From NCBI RefSeq assembly GCF_026262505.1, contig NC_067207.1, forward strand, positions 13,112,082 to 13,176,081: a stretch of 64,000 bases of DNA, in the 5' to 3' direction. How positions within the stretch are numbered: position 1 is the stretch's first letter; the number at the start of each line of letters is the position of its first letter. The notes below the pieces were generated by a model. That model was not told where the DNA came from. It made no database searches and worked only from the letters and a program-made list of their open reading frames with translations. Made by a program: the position numbers and the translations under genes. This stretch comes from Trichomonas vaginalis G3. Taxonomy: Eukaryota; Parabasalia; Trichomonadida; Trichomonadidae. Below are positions 43,816 through 54,076 of the stretch, piece after piece.

Positions 43816-46800
43816 ATGAACAAAAATGGAACAGCTAAAATGAATGATAATCAAATTAGAGCAGAAGGTAGAAGGTTATTTAAACGCTTCTATAACATTC
43901 CCGATGGTGTTAATCCTAAAACTCGTAGAAGTTATTTAAATGAAGCCATAGATGCATATGAAGGATTTGACATTTCATCAGAAAGTGAGAGGTTAGCAAG
44001 AATGTTAAACGTTAATATTGATTTTTATTATTGTGATCCTCAACCAGAAGACATAGACATAAATAAGGTAGACTTCCCATTAGTGGATTCAATAATGATA
44101 GATCCAGAATTTGAAACAGTAAATATTTTATTAACACAGAGTCCATGTGGAAAACTTCACGCTGACAGAATAACAGACGTTGAAGCACTCACAGGATATA
44201 AAGTTTGCCCCTTTTGCAAAGAAGAAGTATATTCTATCCGTGATGATCCAGAAAGGAAAAACCAAAGAAGATTTTTAAAACATTGTGAGAAATGTAAAGA
44301 AAATAATGGAAGATTAATTCAAGCCGTTCAATTGCAAAACACACAGCAACCATATGCACCACATATCACGAAACAGAAGATATATCAGTGGTTATTAGCT
44401 CATAATTTGCAGGAATATTATAAACCAACAAGATATTATATTACTTTTGACTTCGAAACATTAGAGACTAAAGAAGAATTACAACTTTCTGAGTGTGCAA
44501 CTTTGAACGCTTACTTAAAACCATTCATGGTATCATCAACGGTTAAATTAAACGATAAAACATTTACGAGGAATTTTTGCTTAACTTCGAGTGATTCTTT
44601 TATTTCTGATTGGATTGAGTTTTTATTTTCAACCTGTTCATTAGTTGCTAAATCAAATATTGAACAATATGAAGAATTAATGAAGTCGCAAACATTAAAT
44701 GAGAAACAGAAGGAAGCAATGAAAGAGCTTTTAGATGAAGAATTTAATAAAGTGAATATCATTGGTTTTAATTCAGGAAAGTTTGATTTAAATTTAATTC
44801 TTCGTGATTTAAATACTGTAAAATGGAAAATAAAATCAATGCTGGGTTCTTCTTCTCAATTTAAGCAAGTCATAGTAAAGAAAACAAACTGTCCATATGA
44901 ATTAAGATTTATTGACATCAGAAATTATATAGCGGGTGGAACATTAGACCAATTCACTCAAGATTTCGGAAACAATAAATCACGTGTTAAATCCTTTTTC
45001 CCTTATCAATTCATCACATGGGAGAATTACGAAGATGAATTATATAAAAAGGAACCATTCACTCAAGATTCATTTTATTCAGCATTAACACAAGAAACAA
45101 TATCCGATTCAGATTATCAAATATATCTCAATGATGCTAAAAATTTTGAGAATAGATTAGAATATTTTATTCATTATTGCAATAAAGACGTTGAAATTAT
45201 GATTGACCCAATTGATAAAATTATTGAAGAAACATTTGTTTATAAAATTGACATGCTTCATAATCTTTCTTTATCATCGAATGCATCAATGATTCGTTAC
45301 GCGTTAGCATATAAGAACTTCAATCCTAACGAAACATATCCAGAAGAAGAAAATGTGGAATCAAGTTTTGAATTAACAAAAAAGTATTGGAAATATAAAA
45401 TTGATTCATATAAGAAACAAGATGAAAAGGTGAAAAGAGATACCAAAAACAATGTTTCAATGGATGACTATCAATACTATCACGATTTAATCCTTTCATC
45501 TAAATGTAAAATGTGTGGTAAAGCATTTACATATGCAAATAAACCAACATTGGATAGAATCGATAATGAAAAACCACACACCAAAGAAAATTGTCAGTTA
45601 ATGTGTTGTTATTGCAATGTCGTAAAATCAAATAAAGATGAAGATGTTCAACGTTTAAGAATCAATTTAAGAAATTATGCATTAAAAAAATTTACCAATG
45701 ACTTTAGATTCAGTGGAAGCGTATCACATCCTCCGTAATGGAATTACTGGTGGTTTATCAAATGTTCAACATCGTGTTAATCTTAAAGGTATCACCATAT
45801 TAATAAACTTTCATATAGTCCAGAAACTAAAACAGTATCAAATGAGGACACTTCCAACATCATGACTCATTTCGTTGGTGTTGATTTCAATTCATTATAT
45901 CCTTCATCATTTTCATCAAATCCTCATGATTTCATTCAATACACCGATCATAGAATGTATATGCCGGGAGATTAGAAGATGTTTTAATTTGTGATACAGC
46001 AACAAAGAAAGCAAAAGCTTTAGGAATTATTAGAAAGAAAAATACTTTATTCGTGGCTGAAGTAAAGGGTCACATTGATGAAAAATACATTAATGATTAC
46101 ATAAACTTTTTACCGATAATAAGAAACTTAGATATTATCACAGATGAAAAAACAATTGGTGGTTTTATGTATAATTACATGAAATCAAACAATCTACCGG
46201 TTGACCAGAAACAGAGAAAATTAACTCAGTTAGCATCAACACACAACCAATATCAACCATTTTCTTCTTATTATCTTTGGTATCTAATAGACAGATTTCA
46301 TTTTATCATCGATGATATTCAATCAATTTTAACATTTACGAAAAACACTTGTTTTAATGAATTTGCGAACAAATTTATGAACGAAAGACAAAAGGCTGAA
46401 TTAGAAGGAAATAAAGGAAAAAGTTTATTTTGCAAAATTTCACTTAATGGATCATATGGTTACGATGCAATGAATACACAAAATTACGCAAAGACTAAAA
46501 TAATGAATGCACAAGGCACGCGTTGCATGTATGTCAAATAAGTTTAAAAACATAAGAGAAATAGGTGAGGATACATATCAAGTGATGCTCAAAGATAGAT
46601 TTTATAGATGTGAAACATGTTTACAAGAGGCATTCTTCACTTTAGATAATGCTAAATACTGGTATTTGGTTTTCATTTATGATTTTATGTATAAATGCTT
46701 GGATGTTAATCGTTTTCATTTCATTGAAGGTGATACTGATTCATCATATTGGGCAATCGCTGGCGACCCAAATCTTCCTAACACTCAAGCATTTCAAGCG

Positions 46801-47127
46801 ATTGTAACCGATAAAAAATTTTATGATAAAAACATTTTCAAATTCGCACCTTTTGATTTCTTCTGTTTTGATGAGAAATTTAAACCTAAATTAAAGAATA
46901 AAGCTGAAGAAAAAGCACATGAGAAGAAGTTATTGGGTTTAGCAATTGAGAAACAAGGTGATAACATGGTTGCTTTATGCCCTAAGTGTTATACATCATT
47001 CAACGGAATGATTGGTGAAGACTCCTTCAAAAAGATAGCACAAAAAATGAAAGGTGTTAGTTTAAGACAAAATAAGCAATTAACACCTAAAAATTATTTG
47101 GATATAATAAATGATAAAGTGATTTGA
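43816..47127 (+). pseudogene. Protein-primed-type DNA polymerase B with embedded HNH-like module, broken
   Basis: Family B DNA polymerase of the Polinton kind, which copies the element. Visible: an N-terminal zinc-like cluster (CPFC, CEKC), Exo I (TFDFETLE), Exo II (GFNSGKFDLNLI), Exo III (YCNKDVEI), motif A (FNSLYPSSF), motif B (KISLNGSYG) and motif C (GDTDSSYW). Between Exo III and motif A is a CKMCG-LDRIDN-CCYCN segment of about 60 residues that looks like an HNH/recombination-endonuclease-VII zinc fold (45505-45660). The gene is broken in a few places. It starts after a T-rich leader ending TACATAAATG and is followed by a small gene and the integrase. Confidence 0.85.
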
Positions 47128-47292
47128 TGGTCAGAATATTAATTTACAACTTAAAAATGAGTCAATGACTCGCTTAACAATTGGTAAGACTGCATTAACA
47201 GGAGCACACACTAAAGCTGTATGTTGTGAAAATGGATGTTGTATGCCATTTATTTAATGAAATGCCATAGAAGAGACAAAGAGGCGGGCACC

Positions 47293-47320
47293 CTTAAATA
47301 TTTATTTTATTTTTATATAA
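47293..47320 (+). promoter_or_regulatory. T-rich leader of the 47321 gene
   Basis: TTTATTTTATTTTTATATAA directly before the ATG; same design as other element-B leaders. Confidence 0.45.
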
Positions 47321-47611
47321 ATGAATAGCGTAGATTTAAAAATTTTAATTGATGATTTAGTATTTAATCAAAATTTTCTTAGTTATTATGAATTAAAATC
47401 ATATCTCCAAAAATATGATGAAACAATTACAGGTGATGATATGGGTGAATACTATCGGTATTATAAAAATGCAGTTTTGAAATATCATGATAAAATAATT
47501 AAACGTTTAAGAGAGAACATTAAAGAAGGAAAATATTCAAAGGGAAAAAGTAAATCACAACTTAAACAGTTGAAAGATTTCAAAAATAAAGTATTAACAA
47601 AAAGATATTGA
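47321..47611 (+). CDS. Small helical protein, 96 aa
   Basis: Not recognised. Predicted all-helical with a basic C-terminal third (KRLRENIKEGKYSKGKSKSQ). It lies between PolB and the integrase with its own T-rich leader. Frame intact. Small basic helical proteins in this place might be DNA-binding accessory factors or a terminal protein, but nothing in the sequence shows it. Confidence 0.5.
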   Translation: MNSVDLKILIDDLVFNQNFLSYYELKSYLQKYDETITGDDMGEYYRYYKNAVLKYHDKIIKRLRENIKEGKYSKGKSKSQLKQLKDFKNKVLTKRY

Positions 47612-47665
47612 TGAATTATATATAATTTATATAATCCCGAGCCGCAAAAGCCAAAAGAGAAAAGT

Positions 47666-48825
47666 TTGGACGTTCAGCAGCTCATAAATGAAGCACAAGC
47701 TTTAATTTATGATTCATTAGTTAAAACATATTCAGCCCGACTTTTAAATGAAGATCAACTTTTGGAATTCATCCTTCAACATAAACTCGAAGCGGGAAAG
47801 TATATCAAACCTTTATATACAGCATATTTAAAACAAATGAATAGAATACATCCAGAATTAATGAAGGGGGGAATGAAATCCAAAATCAAAGCAGATAAAA
47901 TTAAACCACTTGCAACACCAAAAACCCCAACGACAGTACCTCTCCCTCCTTCAGTTAATCCTTCATCATTCACTTTATTATATCCATTTCAAACATTAAA
48001 GAAACAAAAAGATTTTAAAAAGGGTTTCAAGATATTAAATAAACCAATTGACCCGAAAATTCAACCATTAAAGAAAAATTTAGTCGTCCATCATTTGCAC
48101 CTTCACCTTATTCATATGAAATCGATCATCTGGAATATTCAAAAGGAAATATTACTTATTTATTTGCCATTAACATTAACACTAGATATTTATATTGCAT
48201 TCCAGTGAAAGGGAAAACAGAACAGGAAACAAGAAGAGCTATACAATACTTACTAGATCATGAAAGAGTAGATAATATCAGGGGTGATGGTGATAAAGGA
48301 TTTCAGGCAGCCATGATTCATTATTTCCCACAAATTAATTTTTACTTCTCATCCTCTCCATATACGTTTCATAATAAAATAGTTGATGCGGTAATGAGAA
48401 CTCTTAGAGATGCGTTAGGGGTTAACGGTCAGATATACTGGGATGGAAATCATGACTCCATCATACAGCAGTTAGTATATTATTACAATAATACATGGCA
48501 TAGAACTATTAACATGAAACCAGTGGAAATGAAAAATGATATTTCAAAAGAATGGGAATATATTAGAAAGCAAATGGAAAGGTTGAATGATGTTAAACGT
48601 GAACAAATTAATTCGGGGCTCATGAATTTTAAACAAGGGGATAAAGTTTTGATTCATCTCGATTATGGAAAAACTGATAAATCAATGACAAAAAGAAGAC
48701 GAAGATTTGACACAATAGCTGAATTTGTTAGATATATTAACGGCAATGCATTAGTTGAAGTTGACAATAAATTAATAGAAATTCCGATTTATTTTATTAC
48801 TCCATTATATTTAAATAATATTTAA
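47666..48825 (+). pseudogene. Retroviral-type (rve) integrase, broken
   Basis: Polinton integrase, responsible for insertion into the chromosome. The N-terminal part is helical; a Pro/Thr-rich linker (PLATPKTPTTVPLPPSV) follows; the catalytic core shows EIDHLEY, YLFAINI, DNIRGDGDKGF and a HNKIVD segment followed by a helix (RTLRDAL), then YNNTWHRTIN with the usual family spacing. An SH3-like C-terminal domain (FKQGDKVLIHLDYGK) ends it. Broken. The Polinton order PolB - small gene - integrase supports the call. Confidence 0.8.
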
Positions 48826-48844
48826 TTTTTTTATTTCGTAAGAA

Positions 48845-49108
48845 ATGAGTGACAACAAAGCAGTCAAGAGTCCAGACGATGAATATAAAAAGAAACTAAA
48901 CAGAATTAAATCAAAAATATGCTATTACAAAAAGAAGCCACAATGTGGTGGGGTTGAAAACGATAAAGAAATAATCGAAAAATTAGAAACTTGCCGTTCA
49001 ATCCTTAAACTGAGTGAAGCAAAAATAAAAGAATTTAATAGAATAAATAAATTGATTGGAAGAGATGAATTTAATAAAGATGAATTTTTAAACTCAATCC
49101 AAATTTAA
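48845..49108 (+). CDS. Small coiled-coil protein, 87 aa
   Basis: Not recognised. Lys/Glu-rich helical protein (EYKKKLNRIKSKICYYKKKP, then KEIIEKLETCRSILKL). It follows the integrase by 19 bases with leader TTTATTTCGTAAGAAATG. Frame intact. Could be structural or accessory; no inference possible. Confidence 0.5.
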   Translation: MSDNKAVKSPDDEYKKKLNRIKSKICYYKKKPQCGGVENDKEIIEKLETCRSILKLSEAKIKEFNRINKLIGRDEFNKDEFLNSIQI

Positions 49109-49111
49109 TTT

Positions 49112-49219
49112 TTATTTTTCTCTTGACAACATCTCTCTTTCCATCATTACTGCATAACCACATTTTCTCAGTTTTAGTGGTTTGTTATTTTTAACATGTT
49201 CTCGCATCATTTTTATCAT
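49112..49219 (-). CDS. Tiny minus-strand ORF, 35 aa
   Basis: MIKMMREHVKNNKPLKLRKC followed by GYAVMMEREM: basic, helical. The frame is open further upstream to about 49270 without an ATG, which hints that it is the tail of a longer, lost gene. Its 3' end meets the gene at 48845 tail to tail. Low confidence. Confidence 0.25.
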   Translation of the reverse strand: MIKMMREHVKNNKPLKLRKCGYAVMMEREMLSREK

Positions 49220-49326
49220 TTCCTCCCTTGTTATGATTCGTGGTAAATTTTGAGCTTGTGGGGTATCATTTATGATAAAAATAAAAATTTAAATTATGCC
49301 GTTCTAAAGTTTGTGAAAGAATTTGC

Positions 49327-49725
49327 GGAAATTCATGTCTTACATTTTTTGAATAAATGAGGGGTCCCTCGGTCCCTCGGTCCCTCGGTTAATTAACATC
49401 TTTTTGAAAATAGTGACAACATGACATTTTGACAACAGGGGAAAAAAAGGAGGAAATTCATGTCTTACATTTTTTGAATAAATGAGGGGTCCCTCGGTCC
49501 CTCGGTCCCTCGGTTAATTAACATCTTTTTGAAAATAGTGACAACATGACATTTTGACAACAGGGGAAAAAAAGGAGGAAATTCATGTCTTACATTTTTT
49601 GAATAAATGAGGGGTCCCTCGGTCCCTCGGTTAATTAACATCTTTTTGAAAATAGTGACAACATGACATTTTGACAACAGGGGAAAAAAAGGAGGAAATT
49701 CATGTCTTACATTTTTTGAATAAAG
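49327..49725. repeat. Internal array of TIR-type repeats, left orientation
   Basis: Three full units and a partial one (about 117-126 bp each) of the inner TIR block: TTCATGTCTTACATTTTTTG, GGGGTCCCTCGG repeats, TTAATTAACATC, GACAACATGACATTTTG, then a purine-rich GGGGAAAAAAAGGAGG. Orientation is that of the left TIR. It ends at the leader of the primase-helicase gene. Confidence 0.9.
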
Positions 49726-49735
49726 TTAGTTTTAA

Positions 49736-49765
49736 AATTATTTTTATTTTTTTATTCCTATATAA
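49736..49765 (+). promoter_or_regulatory. T-rich leader of primase-helicase gene
   Basis: AATTATTTTTATTTTTTTAT followed by TCCTATATAA and the ATG. Matches the element-B leader design. Confidence 0.45.
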
Positions 49766-52078
49766 ATGACAGCAACAAACAACAACAGCAACTTTATCAT
49801 TTCTGATGAACAAGTTATTGATTCATTAGCTGAGGAATTAGTTGTGGCAGAAACTAAAACCCTCAACGAAAGAATTGGTGAAAACAAGATTGATTTACAT
49901 AACTACCTCAAACACGATGGAGGAAGAGGAAGGAAAACTGGTATAGCTTTATTAGTAAATAAAATTCCAAATTTAACTATTATAGATGTTGATATCAATA
50001 AATCATACAATGATGAACTTAAAGAAACAGTTAGAAAAGACATTTTATCAAAACTTTCGGATAAAGATGTTATTGTTAAAACCGCATCAGGAGGTCTTCA
50101 CATTTATTGCAACACTAATTTCTTCTATTCAACCTCGAACAGAATGATTAAATGTTATTCCTGCAATGATTATGATATTGACATAATGACTTCTATGGAT
50201 GATTCAAAGCGTTCATTAGTGGTTATGGCTGATTCAAGAGTTCGCAAGAATGCAACAGAACCAATCAAAACATACTCATTCATTCGTGGAAGTTATGATT
50301 CAACATTAACTAGAACAGTGAATGATATATTAAATGATTTGAATATTAAGGTAAGAGTTGAACAGAAGAACGAAGAAATAAAGAATATAATGAATGAAGA
50401 CAAAGATGTAAACATTGACGATAAACTTGCCCAGAGCATAGTTGATGGCATCTGTGATTTTGAAGTACATAATGATGGTGGAAACATGAATTTAGAAAAA
50501 GAAGTTACATTATTCACACTGTTTCAAGCTATTAATTCGTTACCTAATCATTTAATTAATGAAGCATACGACAACGTTTATAACTTCTGCAGTTTAACAG
50601 AAAATGCAAAAAGTAATTTTGAAAAAGCACGTGATAGATATGCACATTTAATGACTTCTCCATTTGTTTTGGTGAAGATTCTAAAACTTTATCAAAAGGA
50701 ATATTATGATGAATATGTTTTACCTTTATTACGTAAGCCAAAAATAACATTTGATATAAAACTTGATGACTCGTTTTTGATAACAGATATTAGACGTAAA
50801 GCTGAAAATCATCAGTATAAAAACAGTTCTGAAGTAATTGAGGATTTATCACGTGTCATTCGTTTTGTAGATTGTGGAAACAAATACTTCATTCAAAAAG
50901 ACTATAATATTCATGATAAAATGAATCAAATATCATTCGTTCTTCAATCAAACATGAAAGAGTCACTCAAAATGATTAAATTATTTAAAGAAGAAGGTAA
51001 AACCATAACAGCATGGGACGTACTACTAAATCAATTATCCTCATTAACCGTTATGGGTGTTTGCTTTAAATCTGATTCCCCAGATGTTTTCTCAACGTTT
51101 CAAGGTTATAAATACAACGTTCTCGAAAAAGTAGATTACTCAAAAATTGAGATGTTTATGAATTTCATTAAAGAAGCCATTTGTGATAATAACGATGAAG
51201 TGTATAAATACCTACTCGGCTGGATTGCATCAATGATTCAACATCCCGGAATCAAGAATGAAACAGCAATTATTTTGAAAGGACTTCAGGGAATAGGTAA
51301 AAACAGATTTACAGACATTATTTCTGAACTTCTCGCTGGTTATTCATGTAAAAACATTACCGAAATAAGTGAGCTAACGGGTAATTTCAATTCAGTTGTT
51401 GAAAATAAAATGTTTCTTGTACTTAATGAACTCAAGAATGTAGGTGAAGACAGACTCGCAAACTTCAACGCTTTGAAATCAATTATAACGGATAATGAGA
51501 TAAGAATTAATGAAAAGAATCAACCCAGAAGAACTGCTCAGAATGTTGCCAATTTTATTTTCGTAACTAATAACGTTTACCCTGTCAAAATTGAAGTTGG
51601 AGACAGAAGATACGTAGTTTTAAGGGTTAATGGTAAATTTAAGGGTCAATTTAATTACTTCAAGAATTTAATGGATTCATGCACAAAGGAATTTTATGAT
51701 AATTTACTAACATATTTTATCAATTACGACCTTTCATCATTTAATGTACGAATCATACCGATGACTGAAGCCAAACAAGATTTAATCGAGTTATCAACAA
51801 ATCCTTTAGATGAATGGATAAATACACATTATGATGAATTGTGTGCAGGTATGATGTGTAAAAATGCTCTATTCTGCAAACCATCAGACATGAAAGACAA
51901 GAATTTTCAAATGAGTATTAAGGATAAATGTGAAAAGAAACAAAGAAAAACAGACGGTAAACATACGTGGTATTATGTTTTGAAAGAAGAAATGAAAGGA
52001 TTATATAAACAGGTTGAACCAAACGATAATGAGGATTCATTTACTGACGATGAAATACCTGTAAATGAAGCTTTATAA
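49766..52078 (+). CDS. Primase-SF3 helicase (Prim-Pol plus DUF5906-like)
   Basis: A 770-aa bifunctional replication protein; the frame is whole. N-terminal region (residues about 40-150) carries archaeo-eukaryotic primase-polymerase features: IIDVDIN (metal-binding Asp pair) and TASGGLHIYC (the SxH-like motif). The middle is helical. The C-terminal half is an SF3 helicase: Walker A GLQGIGKNRF, Walker B-like MFLVLNEL, motif C VANFIFVTNN, arginine finger region VGDRRYVVL. A polar winged-helix-like tail ends it. The helicase half aligns by eye with the stand-alone helicase of element A (4753-5988). It would unwind and prime DNA, which a protein-primed PolB should not need. It is bracketed by inverted repeat arrays. 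An identical role in element replication is inference. Confidence 0.85.
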   Translation: MTATNNNSNFIISDEQVIDSLAEELVVAETKTLNERIGENKIDLHNYLKHDGGRGRKTGIALLVNKIPNLTIIDVDINKSYNDELKETVRKDILSKLSDKDVIVKTASGGLHIYCNTNFFYSTSNRMIKCYSCNDYDIDIMTSMDDSKRSLVVMADSRVRKNATEPIKTYSFIRGSYDSTLTRTVNDILNDLNIKVRVEQKNEEIKNIMNEDKDVNIDDKLAQSIVDGICDFEVHNDGGNMNLEKEVTLFTLFQAINSLPNHLINEAYDNVYNFCSLTENAKSNFEKARDRYAHLMTSPFVLVKILKLYQKEYYDEYVLPLLRKPKITFDIKLDDSFLITDIRRKAENHQYKNSSEVIEDLSRVIRFVDCGNKYFIQKDYNIHDKMNQISFVLQSNMKESLKMIKLFKEEGKTITAWDVLLNQLSSLTVMGVCFKSDSPDVFSTFQGYKYNVLEKVDYSKIEMFMNFIKEAICDNNDEVYKYLLGWIASMIQHPGIKNETAIILKGLQGIGKNRFTDIISELLAGYSCKNITEISELTGNFNSVVENKMFLVLNELKNVGEDRLANFNALKSIITDNEIRINEKNQPRRTAQNVANFIFVTNNVYPVKIEVGDRRYVVLRVNGKFKGQFNYFKNLMDSCTKEFYDNLLTYFINYDLSSFNVRIIPMTEAKQDLIELSTNPLDEWINTHYDELCAGMMCKNALFCKPSDMKDKNFQMSIKDKCEKKQRKTDGKHTWYYVLKEEMKGLYKQVEPNDNEDSFTDDEIPVNEAL

Positions 52079-52084
52079 AGTATG

Positions 52085-52640
52085 ATTGGAATTTATTTTT
52101 GCATTAATCCCACTATGTTGTCAAAATGTCATGTTGTCATCATTTTCAAAAAGATGTTAATTAACCGAGGGACCGAGGGACCGAGGGACCCCTCATTTAT
52201 TCAAAAAATGTAAGACTTCAATACCGTTATAAGTGCCTTCCTCCTGTGTTGTTGTCAAAATGTCATGTTGTCATCATTTTCAAAAAGATGTTAATTAACC
52301 GAGGGACCGAGGGACCGAGGGACCCCTCATTTATTCAAAAAATGTAAGACTTCAATACTGTTATAAGTGCCTTCCTCCTGTGTTGTTGTCAAAATGTCAT
52401 GTTGTCATCATTTTCAAAAAGATGTTAATTAACCGAGGGACCGAGGGACCGAGGGACCCCTCATTTATTCAAAAAATGTAAGACTTCAATACCGTTATAA
52501 GTGCCTTCCTCCTGTGTTGTTGTCAAAATGTCATGTTGTCATCATTTTCAAAAAGATGTTAATTAACCGAGGGACCGAGGGACCGAGGGACCCCTCATTT
52601 ATTCAAAAAATGTAAGACTTCAATACCGTTATAAGTGCCT
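52085..52640. repeat. Internal array of TIR-type repeats, right orientation
   Basis: Four units of about 134 bp in the orientation of the right TIR, inverted relative to the 49327-49725 array. Each unit also contains a 35-base spacer (ACTTCAATACCGTTATAAGT then GCCTTCCTCCTG) not present in the left array. It lies where rightward and leftward genes of element B converge. Confidence 0.9.
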
Positions 52641-52765
52641 TTTGTGAATGTTTCACCATTAGATTTGTTCGTGAATGTTTTTGCTTCGACTGACATTACT
52701 GTTCTTACATACAAAACTCTATATTTAGTTCATTCGGTAAGCCCAGACCTTTGGGTCAAGCACAT

Positions 52766-54052
52766 TCAATAAACTCTATACCATGTGAATATAGTCATAA
52801 ATGGTGGCATATAATCTTTACCCAAGCCTGTTGGATTTGTTGTGAAAGTATGGACATGATTTCCTCCTGGTTCAGTTGGTCGAAAAGTCTTTTTTGCCGA
52901 ATGGTTATAATCTGGAGATAAAACGTCATTGCCAGCATAATATTCTGAGTTGTATAATGGGTGGTCTCTTAATGAGTGACTATGGTCGCCAGAAAAGTTT
53001 GTCGTTCCTGTATGAGTGTGCGGTGGAAGGTTTGCTTCTTTAATTTTCTTCGAACCTCCTGCCGTCTTTGAATATCTAGCACAGTATAAGAATTTATCTA
53101 TAATCTGCTTCCATTCACCAAAGCCTAAAACTGTTGCGGGATTTGTTGAGTCATTTGACGTATAAATAGAGCCTATAGGATATAATGTTTGAAGTATTTC
53201 TGTCTTTAATGTTTGAAGCTCTGTTTTGTCTGCTTTCTTGTCATATAAATCTTGAGCAGTGAATTTAATATTATGTTCATCCTTCATGACATAAACATCT
53301 TTACATCTAATGTTTCTCATCGTCGTTATGTCGTCATCCGATGTTAAACCTTGTGGAAAGTTAGGAGGTTTCCAATATAATACATCCCCATCAGGTTCTT
53401 CAACCGTTCCTTCAATACTTTCTATACCAACAGTTGTAAAACTTGTATGTGTATGAGTCTTATTTGCTTTCTTCTCTAACTCATCGTTAACATATGTTTT
53501 ATCCGCTTTAAGGTCTAAACATCCTAAAACCCATCCTGTATCAGCTTTAGTTTTTAAAATCTTTGATGTCCATTCATGATACCATTCAACCATTTCTTTA
53601 ATTTCATTATCTTTTTCATCCACATATTCCTTATCCGCCTTCTTCACTAACACACTAGCCACATATTCCTTATCTGCTTTCTTCATTATGTCATTTAGGA
53701 AACCTTTTATGAATTCCTCATTTAAATTAAATCTTCCAATCTTCAAAACTTTAGGAAATGCATTTAATGCGTAATATCTCTGTTCTTCTGGTGGAATTGA
53801 TGTTATATCATCCGTTATTCCTTTAATTTTTGAATTCATAAATAAAATTTCTTTTATATTTGATATCACTGCACCACCCTTGCAAACGAATTCGAAATGG
53901 TCATTTTTCAATACTATCTCCAAATCTCCATATTTCAACCTTTGCGTTTGTTCTGCTGTCTTTGAATTATATGCATATATGGCGTATGTAATGGTCTGAG
54001 GGACCTGGGCGCTTTGTGCCTTAAGTTGTTGTGGTTGCTGTTGTTTAATCAT
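52766..54052 (-). CDS. Phage-like tail-fibre / collar-domain protein
   Basis: A 428-aa protein, whole. The N-terminal 90 residues are globular; then comes a coiled-coil shaft with 15-residue repeats (KKADKEYV, LKADKTYVNDEL, KKANKTH, KKADKTEL). The C-terminal 150 residues start with LYPIGSIYTSNDSTNPATV and GEWKQI, the signature of the gp10-C/tail-collar type tip of phage short fibres, followed by three HxH motifs (PHTHTG, DHSHSL, NHVHTF), which in T4-type fibre tips bind iron. This looks like a trimeric receptor-binding fibre of the Polinton virion. It starts with its own leader and follows the penton-like gene, the right neighbour for a spike. A mini-hairpin (54008-54020) lies within its N-terminal codons. 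Confidence 0.8.
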   Translation of the reverse strand: MIKQQQPQQLKAQSAQVPQTITYAIYAYNSKTAEQTQRLKYGDLEIVLKNDHFEFVCKGGAVISNIKEILFMNSKIKGITDDITSIPPEEQRYYALNAFPKVLKIGRFNLNEEFIKGFLNDIMKKADKEYVASVLVKKADKEYVDEKDNEIKEMVEWYHEWTSKILKTKADTGWVLGCLDLKADKTYVNDELEKKANKTHTHTSFTTVGIESIEGTVEEPDGDVLYWKPPNFPQGLTSDDDITTMRNIRCKDVYVMKDEHNIKFTAQDLYDKKADKTELQTLKTEILQTLYPIGSIYTSNDSTNPATVLGFGEWKQIIDKFLYCARYSKTAGGSKKIKEANLPPHTHTGTTNFSGDHSHSLRDHPLYNSEYYAGNDVLSPDYNHSAKKTFRPTEPGGNHVHTFTTNPTGLGKDYMPPFMTIFTWYRVY

Positions 54053-54076
54053 TTATTACGATTTAAAAATAAATAT

